Shown here: positions 21,417-27,518 of the stretch, one piece after another
Numbering within the stretch: the first letter of the stretch is position 1
How the letters are laid out: each line of letters begins with the position of its first letter
From: Streptomyces toxytricini
GTDB taxonomy: Bacteria > Actinomycetota > Actinomycetes > Streptomycetales > Streptomycetaceae
DNA length: 38,414 bases
Reading direction: 5' to 3'
Assembly: GCF_014649915.1 (NCBI RefSeq)
Contig: NZ_BMTY01000016.1
Span: 54,783 to 93,196 of the forward strand
Position numbers and translations under genes: made by a program
Notes under the pieces: generated by a model
Seen by the model: the letters and a program-made list of their open reading frames with translations, nothing else
The model's database searches: none
What the model was told of the DNA's origin: nothing

Positions 21417-22571
21417 GTGACGGACGGAGCAGTATCTGAGGCCGCGCGCGTGCTGATCGCCGCGGACAAGTTCAAGGGCTCGCTCACGGCCGTTCAGGTC
21501 GCCGAGCGGGTGACGGCCGGCCTTCGCAGGGCCGTACCGGACGTGGAGGTCGAGACCCTCCCCGTCGCGGACGGCGGCGACGGGACGGTCGCGGCCGCCG
21601 TGGCGGCCGGTTTCGAACGCCGGGAGGTACGGGTCACCGGGCCGCTCGGCGAACCGGTCACGGCCTCGTTCGCCCTGCGCGACGGGACGGCGGTGGTCGA
21701 GATGGCGGAGGCCTCCGGCCTGCAGCTGCTCCCGGCGGGCGTCTTCGCCCCGCTGACCGCGACCACGTACGGCTCGGGCGAGGTCCTCAAGGCCGCCTTG
21801 GACGCCGGGGCGCGCACGATCGTCTTCGGTGTGGGCGGCAGCGCCACCACCGACGGCGGCGCGGGCATGCTCGCCGCGCTGGGAGCGGTGTTCCTGGACG
21901 CGGACGGCCGACCGGTCGGCCCGGGCGGCGGGGCCCTCGCCGAGCTCGCCTCGGCCGACCTGTCGGGCATCGACCCGCGCTTCGCGGACGTCGACTTCGT
22001 CCTGGCGAGCGACGTGGACAACCCGCTGACGGGCCCCAAGGGCTGCGCGGCGGTGTACGGGCCGCAGAAGGGCGCCACGCCCGAGGACGTGGAGGCGCTC
22101 GACGCGGCGCTCGCCCACTACGCGCGCGTGCTGGAGCGGGCGATCGGCCCGAAGGCCGCCGAGCTCGCGGCCTCACCGGGCGCGGGAGGCGCGGGCGGCA
22201 TCGGCTACGGCGCGCTGCTGCTCGGCGCGAGCTTCCGACCCGGCATCGAGCTGATGCTGGACGTACTCGGCTTCGCCCCCGCCCTGGAGCGGGCGACGCT
22301 GGTCATCACCGGCGAAGGCTCACTGGACGAGCAGACCCTGCACGGCAAGGCCCCCGCGGGCGTCGCCGCGGCGGCACGGGCGGCGGGCAAGGAGGTCGTC
22401 GCGGTGTGCGGCCGGCTCCGGCTGGACCAGTCGGCACTCCGCGCAGCCGGCATCCGCCGGGCGTACCCGCTCACGGAACTCGAACCCGACCCGGCAACCT
22501 GCATCGCCAACGCGGGCCCCCTGCTGGAACAGGTGGCGGCGAACATCGCGGCGGAGGTACTGAGCGCCTGA
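21417..22571 (+). CDS. glxK: Glycerate kinase (GlxK/GarK family)
   Basis: A 384-residue enzyme that phosphorylates D-glycerate with ATP, moving glyoxylate-derived carbon into glycolysis. Family landmarks are present: VLIAADKFKGSLTAVQVAE at the N-terminus, LPVADGGDGTV, VVEMAEASGL, FGVGGSATTDGGAGMLAALGA, LASDVDNPLTGPKGCAAVYGPQKGA, GAGGAGGIGYG, and the C-terminal VITGEGSLDEQTLHGKAP. The start is a GTG at 21417, six bases after AAGGGA; upstream in-frame codons run over the divergent Nudix gene and are ignored. The glyoxylate released by the ethylmalonyl-CoA pathway could reach this enzyme, but the gene is not linked to that operon. Downstream lies the 2-kb repeat region. Confidence 0.94.
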   Translation: MTDGAVSEAARVLIAADKFKGSLTAVQVAERVTAGLRRAVPDVEVETLPVADGGDGTVAAAVAAGFERREVRVTGPLGEPVTASFALRDGTAVVEMAEASGLQLLPAGVFAPLTATTYGSGEVLKAALDAGARTIVFGVGGSATTDGGAGMLAALGAVFLDADGRPVGPGGGALAELASADLSGIDPRFADVDFVLASDVDNPLTGPKGCAAVYGPQKGATPEDVEALDAALAHYARVLERAIGPKAAELAASPGAGGAGGIGYGALLLGASFRPGIELMLDVLGFAPALERATLVITGEGSLDEQTLHGKAPAGVAAAARAAGKEVVAVCGRLRLDQSALRAAGIRRAYPLTELEPDPATCIANAGPLLEQVAANIAAEVLSA

Positions 22572-22726
22572 CCGGCGCGGCTACGCCCCTGCGCCCTGCG
22601 CCCCGGCGGGGCGGGGGCGGGGCGGCCCGGTTGAGGTCGGGCGGGGCCGGGTGCGGTCGGCGGGGCCGGAGTGCGCGGCCGGGCCGGGGAGGGCGGTGGT
22701 TCCGCCGACCTGGGGTGAAGGGCGGC
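22572..22726. other. G-rich flank left of the inverted-repeat locus
   Basis: About 155 bases strongly enriched in G on the plus strand, with runs such as GGCGGGGCGGGGGCGGGGCGG. No gene or terminator is clear. It mirrors the C-rich flank on the other side of the locus (24248-24604). Confidence 0.5.
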
Positions 22727-22876
22727 GGGGGCTTCCCGCCAGTCCAGTGTCCTTCCGGGGCGGGCCAGCCTGTCAAGGGCGCTCCTCCTTCGTCGTCGCG
22801 TCGCTTCGCGATGGCCTACGGCCACCCTTGACAGGCCGTCCCGCCCCGGAAAGACAGAGACTGCCGGGAAGCCCCC
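22727..22876 (+). repeat. Left 150-bp palindromic element
   Basis: The ends GGGGGCTTCCCGCCAGTC (from 22727) and GACTGCCGGGAAGCCCCC (to 22876) are inverted copies with one difference. Nested inside are CCTTCCGGGGCGGG / CCCGCCCCGGAAAG, and the perfect 11-bp pair CCTGTCAAGGG (22769-22779) / CCCTTGACAGG (22825-22835). Only the 45-base core between these is asymmetric and gives the element a direction. A second copy, with the core reversed, is at 24096-24247. Confidence 0.85.
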
Positions 22877-22945
22877 GAGGAACGGGAGGGGGGACGAGAC
22901 ACGTTAGGGGCACAGCCGTACTTTCGGGCCCGGCCCCCCGCGCTT

Positions 22946-23379
22946 CAGATCGCTACACGCCCCCGGTGAGGCGGGCGGCTGCGGGCCGCCGGTTCCTCCC
23001 GGCGCCCCAGACCACTACACGCCCCCGCCTGACGGGCGGCTGCGGCCCGCCGGTTCCCCCGGGCGCCCCAGACCACTACACGCCCCCGCCTGACGGGCGG
23101 CTGCGGCCCGCCGGTTCCCCCGGGCGCCCCAGACCACTACACGCCCCCGCCTGACGGGCGGCTGCGGCCCGCCGGTTCCTCCCGGCGCCCCAGACCACTA
23201 CACGCCCCCGGTGAGGCAGGCGGCTGCGGGCCCTTGTCGCTGCCGGGCGCCGCGAGGCCGCTAAACGCCCCCGCGTGGCAGGCGACTGCGGGCCGTTGTT
23301 GCTGCCGGGGGCGCCGCAGATCACCGACAGCCTCCGCCAGGCGGGCGTCTGTGGACCGTCGCGCCCGCCCCGCGCCCCT
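22946..23379 (+). repeat. Left tandem array, about 7 units of 61-63 bp
   Basis: Units begin at 22946, 23008, 23069, 23130 and 23191, with decayed ones near 23254 and 23317. A unit starts CAGACCACTACACGCCCCCG, then has a GGGCGGCTGCGGCCCGCC hairpin and the palindrome GGCGCC near its end. Units at 23008 and 23069 are identical over all 61 bases, a sign of recent duplication or gene conversion. Decay increases towards the centre of the locus. Confidence 0.88.
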
Positions 23380-23474
23380 TCGCCGTGGGGGACGGCACGC
23401 AGGCGCCTGCGGACTGCCGCCGTTCGCGGCCCCGTCTTCCTGTCTTGTCGCCTGACGCCGACATACGCACATCC

Positions 23475-23563
23475 CCTGCATGCAGGCGCGGCGAGGAACC
23501 CGCTGCGGCCCTCAACCGCACCAACGCACGTTGCGTCGAGCTGAGACGTCACGAAATGACGTC
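23475..23563. other. Centre of the inverted-repeat locus with nested palindromes
   Basis: CCTGCATGCAGG (23475-23486) is a perfect palindrome close to the symmetry point. CAACG-CA-CGTTG (23522-23533) and GACGTCA-CGAAA-TGACGTC (23545-23563) are further perfect inverted repeats. The stretch about 23515-23600 has visibly lower GC than anything around it. Short open frames here have no recognisable product. Confidence 0.6.
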
Positions 23564-23639
23564 CATGACATCGTTCGGTGCACCCTTCGGCTATCAGCGC
23601 CCCACTTCGGCGCGCGGACGGCCGCCAGATGCGGGCAAG

Positions 23640-24060
23640 CGCAGCCACGCAGCGATCTGGGGCGCCGGAGGGACCTGCGGGCACAGACGCCCACCTCACC
23701 CGGCGGCAGGTAGCGATCTGAGGCGTCCGGAGCGACCAGCGGCCGCAGACGCCCGCCCACCCGCGGCGTGCAGCGATCTGGGGCGACGGGACGGACCGAC
23801 GGGCCGCAAGCCGCCAACCACAAGGAACCGCATAGCGATCTCCGGCGCCCGGAGGCACCGGCGGCCCGCAGCCGCCCTCAACGAGGGGGGTGCGTAGCGA
23901 TCCGGGGCGCCCGGACGGACAGGCGGGCCGGAAGCCGCCCACCCCACAGGGGCGTGTAGCGATCCGGGGCGCCCGGCAGAACCGACAGGCCGCAGCCGCC
24001 CACCCCACAGGAGCGTGTAGCGATCTGCGGCGCGGGCGTCGGGCCAAAGGGCTTGCCTCG
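23640..24060 (-). repeat. Right tandem array, 7 units, opposite orientation
   Basis: The mark AGCGATC(T/C)(G/C) recurs at 23651, 23712, 23772, 23834, 23896, 23958 and 24019 (steps 61, 60, 62, 62, 62, 61), usually followed by GGCGCC and a GGCGG...CCGCAGCCGCC hairpin. This is the reverse complement of the left-array unit. The left copies mostly carry the TGGTCTG variant where these carry CGATCTG. Right units are more diverged from each other than the left ones. Confidence 0.87.
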
Positions 24061-24095
24061 GCCGGAAGGGATCTCGTCCCCCCTCCCGTTCCCCC

Positions 24096-24247
24096 GGGGG
24101 CTTCCCGGCAGTCTTTCGGCATTCCGGGGTGGGGTGGCCTGTCAAGGGTGGCCGAAGGCCATCGCGCAGCGACGCGACGACGAAGGAGGAGCGCCCTTGA
24201 CGGGCCGCCCCGCCCCGGAAGGACGATGGGACTGACGGGAAGCCCCC
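24096..24247 (-). repeat. Right 150-bp palindromic element
   Basis: The inverted second copy of the 22727-22876 element: GGGGGCTTCCCGGCAGTC at 24096 and GACTGACGGGAAGCCCCC ending at 24247, with CCTGTCAAGGG (24138-24148) and CCCTTGACGGG (24194-24204). The core contains a GGCCGAAGGCC hairpin and is the near reverse complement of the left core. Confidence 0.85.
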
Positions 24248-24604
24248 ACCACCGAGCCCAACTCACCCCCGACCCACCGAAGCCAACCCCCTCCCCACCC
24301 CCGGGGCTCGTCCACATCCCGCCCCGCCGAATCCACGCCCCCTCGGCGCCGCCCGGCCTCTCCCCACCGCCCCGCCGCCCCGTCCCCACACCACCGCCGC
24401 CCCCACACCACCGCCGCCCCAACCCCACCGCCGCCCCAACCCCACCGCCGTCCCCCACCCGGAGCACCGTCCCCACTTCCGCCTCGCCGCCTCCCACCCC
24501 CTCCCCCGGCCCGCACCCCCGCCGCCGCGCCCCGCGTCTCCCGCCTCCGATGCGCGCCCCCGCCCGGCCCTGGCCACGCGCGGATCCAAGTGTCAGTGTT
24601 AGAA
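24248..24604 (+). other. C-rich, G-poor upstream region of the phosphatase gene
   Basis: For about 330 bases the plus strand is mostly C and A with few G, so the complement has many GGGG runs, including GGGGTTGGGG. At 24387-24454 there is a perfect-length 17-bp x4 tandem repeat of the type (CA/AA)C(A/C)CCACCGCCGCCCC. G-quadruplex formation on the minus strand is plausible. Close to the next gene, no clear -35/-10 or Shine-Dalgarno sequence is visible. Confidence 0.6.
24387..24454 (+). repeat. 17-bp tandem repeat, four units
   Basis: Units at 24387, 24404, 24421 and 24438. The first two are identical (CACACCACCGCCGCCCC), the third is AACCCCACCGCCGCCCC and the fourth differs from it by one base. 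The period is not a multiple of three. Confidence 0.85.
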
Positions 24605-24611
24605 ATGGCTC

Positions 24612-27416
24612 ATGGCGGGACGATTTGGTCGATCCAGGGGATCGCCGCCCCGGCAGCCGACCGGGCAGGGCCCGGGGCTGGCTTCGCGCTTCGCCCGGGG
24701 GGCGCACAGTGTCGCCGGCCAGGTCTTCGCGCTGCAGGCGGTGATCGTGCTGCTGCTGATCGCCGCCGCCGCGGTCGCCCTGCTGCTCCAGGCCCGCTAC
24801 GACAGTGAGCGGGACGCCCGCAACCGGTCTCTGGCCGCCGCCGCGGCCTTCGCGCAGGCGCCGGGGCTGCCCGCCGCGCTGGCGTCGCCGGATCCGACGG
24901 CCGTGCTGCAGCCGCTCGCGGAGGCCGCACGGAAGGCGTCCGGGGTGGACTTCGTGGCGGTGATGACCCCCGACGGCGTCCGCTACACCGACTCGCGGCC
25001 CGAGCTGATCGGCGAGCGCGCTTCCGGGGACCTGTCGCGCGCCACCGGCGGCGAGGGGTTCACGGAGATGTTCCGCGGGGAGCCCAGCGACGCGGTGCGC
25101 GCCGTGGTGCCCGTACGCAACGCGGAGGGGCAGGTCATCGGGCTGGTCTCCACCGGCATAGAGGTCGGCAACGTCTCCGAGACCGTGGAGGGCCAGCTGC
25201 CGCTGCTGCTGGGCGCGGCGGCGGGGGCCCTGCTGCTCGGTACGGGTGGCGCCGCACTGGTCAGCCGGCGGCTGCGGCGCCAGACGCGGGGTCTGGGGGC
25301 GGCGGAGATGGCGCGGATGAACGAGCACCACGAGGCGGTGCTGCACGCGGTCCGCGAGGGCGTCCTGATCATCAGCGCGGACCACCGGCTGCTGCTGGCC
25401 AACGACGAGGCGCGGCGGCTGCTGGACCTCCCGGCGGACGCGGAGCAGCGGCACGTCTCGGAGCTGGGGCTGGATCAGAGCACGGCGGCGCTGCTGCTGT
25501 CGGGGCGGATCGCGACGGACGAGGTGCACCTGGCGGGCGACCGGCTGCTGGCGGTGAACGTGCGGCCGACGAAGCCGTACCGGGGGCATCCGTCGGGCAG
25601 TGTGATGACGCTGCGCGATTCGACGGAGCTGGCGGCGCTGTCGGGGCGTGCGGAGGTGGCCCGGGAGCGGCTGCAGATGCTGTACGAGGCGGGGGTGCGG
25701 ATCGGGACGACGCTGGACGTGGCGCGGACGGCGGAGGAGCTGACGGAGGTGGCCGTCCCGCGGTTCGCGGACTTCGTGACGGTGGAGCTGCTGGAGCCGG
25801 TGCTGCGCGGGGAGGATCCGGCGCTCGCGTCGGGGGTGCACACGCAGATGCGGCGTACGGCGATGAGCGGGGTGCGCAGCGACCAGCCGCTGCAGCCGGT
25901 CGGCGACATGATCCGGTTCGAGGTGCCGACGGCGCCGATGGCGGCGGCGCTGGATGCGGGCCGGGCGGTGCTGGCGGCGGATCTGCATGCGGCGATGGGG
26001 TGGCGGGCGCAGGACGAGTCGGGGACGCGGGAGGCGTTGGACTACGGGCTGCATTCGTTGATCTCGGTGCCGTTGCAGGCGCGCGGTGTGGTGCTGGGGA
26101 TGGCGAACTTCTGGCGGGCGGACACGCCGGAGGCGTTCGACGAGGAGGACCTGTCGTTCGCGGAGGAGCTGGGGGCGCGGGCGGCGGTGTCCATCGACAA
26201 CGCCCGCCGCTACACGCGGGAGCATGCGACGGCGGTGACGCTGCAGCAGAGCCTGCTGCCGCGGGTGCTGCCGGAGCAGAACGCGGTGGAGGCGGCGTTC
26301 CGGTACCTGCCGGCGAAGGCGGGGGTGGGCGGGGACTGGTTCGACGTGATCCCGCTGGCGGGGGCGCGGGTGGCGCTGATCGTGGGGGACGTGGTGGGGC
26401 ACGGGGTGCATGCGGCGGCGACGATGGGGCGGCTGCGGACGGCCGTGCACAACTTCTCGACGCTGGACATGGCGCCGGACGAGCTGCTGGGCCATCTGGA
26501 CGAGCTGATCGACCGGATCGACCAGAACGAGTCGGGTGCGGCGGGGTCGGGCTACGGCGGTGACGGGTCGGCGGAGTCGGCGGGGATCACGGGGGCGACG
26601 TGCCTGTACGCGGTGTACGACCCGGTGTCGGGGCGGTGCACGATGGCGAGTGCCGGGCATCCGGGGCCGGCGCTGGTGTGGCCGGACGGGCGGGTGGAGT
26701 TCCCGGAGGTGCCGGTCGGGCTGCCGCTCGGGGTGGGCGGGATGCCGTTCGAGGCGGTGGAGCTGCGGCTGCCGGAGGCGAGCCGGCTGGCGCTGTTCAC
26801 GGACGGGCTGCTGGAGGACCGGGACCGTGACTTCGACACGGGTCTGGCGATGCTGGGCGAGGTGCTGGGGCGGCCGGGCCGGCGGACGCCGGACGAGGAG
26901 TGCGCGGACGTGCTGGCGGCGCTGCTGTTCCCGTCGCCGAGTGACGACATCGCGCTGCTGATCGCGGACACGCGGCGGCTGGAGGCGGACCGGATCGCCG
27001 AGTGGGAGGTGCCGCCGGATCCGGCGGCGGTGTCGCGGGTGCGGGGGGCGAGTGCGGCGAAGCTGGCCGAGTGGGGGCTGGACGAGGTGGCTTTCACGGC
27101 GGAGCTGATCCTGAGCGAGCTGGTCACGAACGCGATCCGGTACGGCAACACGCCGATCCGGGTGCGGATGCTGCGCGACCGCAGCCTGATCTGCGAGGTG
27201 TCCGACGCGAGCAGCACCTCGCCGCACCTGCGGTACGCGGCGACGACCGACGAGGGCGGCCGCGGGCTGTTCCTGGTGGCGCAGTACGCGGACCGGTGGG
27301 GGACGCGGTACACGGAGCGCGGGAAGGTGATCTGGGCGGAGCTGCCGCTGACAGCGGCGGCCGAACCGCCGGGTCCGGCGCCGGACCTGGACGCGCTGGA
27401 GGACCTGGCCTGGTGA
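24612..27416 (+). CDS. Membrane-anchored SpoIIE-family Ser/Thr phosphatase with fused anti-sigma ATPase domain
   Basis: A 934-residue signalling protein. Two membrane segments (about 38-60 and 196-217) flank an outside sensor of about 135 residues of the CACHE/CitA type (VDFVAVMTPDGVRYTDSRPELIGE). Then follow PAS (about 238-345), GAF (about 365-535), PP2C/SpoIIE phosphatase (about 565-800; metal ligands D575 and D578 in GGDWFD, D593 in GDVVGHG, plus FTDGLLE and DDIALL) and a GHKL ATPase of the SpoIIAB/RsbW type (E836 and N840 in ELVTNAIRYG, D865 in EVSDASS, GGRGLFLV). It joins in one chain a phosphatase that would switch on an anti-anti-sigma factor and a kinase-like domain that could bind a sigma factor. 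The partners are not encoded here. The ATG at 24612 has little ribosome-site support. Confidence 0.93.
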   Translation: MAGRFGRSRGSPPRQPTGQGPGLASRFARGAHSVAGQVFALQAVIVLLLIAAAAVALLLQARYDSERDARNRSLAAAAAFAQAPGLPAALASPDPTAVLQPLAEAARKASGVDFVAVMTPDGVRYTDSRPELIGERASGDLSRATGGEGFTEMFRGEPSDAVRAVVPVRNAEGQVIGLVSTGIEVGNVSETVEGQLPLLLGAAAGALLLGTGGAALVSRRLRRQTRGLGAAEMARMNEHHEAVLHAVREGVLIISADHRLLLANDEARRLLDLPADAEQRHVSELGLDQSTAALLLSGRIATDEVHLAGDRLLAVNVRPTKPYRGHPSGSVMTLRDSTELAALSGRAEVARERLQMLYEAGVRIGTTLDVARTAEELTEVAVPRFADFVTVELLEPVLRGEDPALASGVHTQMRRTAMSGVRSDQPLQPVGDMIRFEVPTAPMAAALDAGRAVLAADLHAAMGWRAQDESGTREALDYGLHSLISVPLQARGVVLGMANFWRADTPEAFDEEDLSFAEELGARAAVSIDNARRYTREHATAVTLQQSLLPRVLPEQNAVEAAFRYLPAKAGVGGDWFDVIPLAGARVALIVGDVVGHGVHAAATMGRLRTAVHNFSTLDMAPDELLGHLDELIDRIDQNESGAAGSGYGGDGSAESAGITGATCLYAVYDPVSGRCTMASAGHPGPALVWPDGRVEFPEVPVGLPLGVGGMPFEAVELRLPEASRLALFTDGLLEDRDRDFDTGLAMLGEVLGRPGRRTPDEECADVLAALLFPSPSDDIALLIADTRRLEADRIAEWEVPPDPAAVSRVRGASAAKLAEWGLDEVAFTAELILSELVTNAIRYGNTPIRVRMLRDRSLICEVSDASSTSPHLRYAATTDEGGRGLFLVAQYADRWGTRYTERGKVIWAELPLTAAAEPPGPAPDLDALEDLAW

Positions 27417-27417
27417 G

Positions 27418-27436
27418 GGCCCGCCGGGGGCGGGCC
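27418..27436 (+). terminator. Hairpin directly after the phosphatase stop
   Basis: GGCCCGCC-GGG-GGCGGGCC is a perfect 8-bp stem starting two bases after the stop codon. It lies between two convergent genes and could serve both. Confidence 0.6.
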
Positions 27437-27459
27437 TCGCGCCGGGCGGACGGGCGGGG

Positions 27460-27511
27460 GCGGCGGCGCGGCTGACGCTGCTCCGTGCGCGGCGGCGCGG
27501 CTGACGCTGCC
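27460..27511 (+). repeat. Short direct repeat between convergent phosphatase genes
   Basis: GGCGGCGCGGCTGACGCTGC occurs at about 27462 and again at about 27491, offset 29 bases. It is a simple duplication in the 100-base gap and no function is apparent. Confidence 0.7.
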
Positions 27512-27518
27512 GTGCCGG

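Larger units (their letters stand above)
22727..24247. repeat. 1.5-kb composite inverted-repeat locus (non-coding)
   Basis: The left half, reverse-complemented, reads like the right half in the same order: terminal 150-bp palindromic element, a shared GGGAGGGGGGACGAGA stretch (reverse complement on the right), then a tandem array of 61-62 bp units. The midpoint of the two outer ends and of the outermost array units both fall at about 23487, next to a perfect palindrome at 23475-23486. Unit spacing is not a multiple of three and no frame keeps a stable repeat, so I call it non-coding. The family is not one I recognise. It lies between two plus-strand genes, glycerate kinase and a SpoIIE-type phosphatase. 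Confidence 0.85.

Noticed and set aside
22946..24060. CRISPR array
   Set aside because: Units are tandem and nearly identical over their whole 61 bases, with no unique spacers, face both ways around a centre, and no cas gene is present.
23696..24145. Repetitive protein encoded in the right array (minus strand)
   Set aside because: Unit steps of 60, 61 and 62 bases shift the frame, so the same peptide is not kept from unit to unit; no ribosome site and no family likeness.
23076..27227. A 1383-codon open frame on the minus strand through the phosphatase gene and into the repeat region
   Set aside because: It is antisense to a well-supported phosphatase, is Arg/Pro/Gln-rich, and crosses repeat units whose spacing changes frame. 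High GC leaves few stops in such frames.
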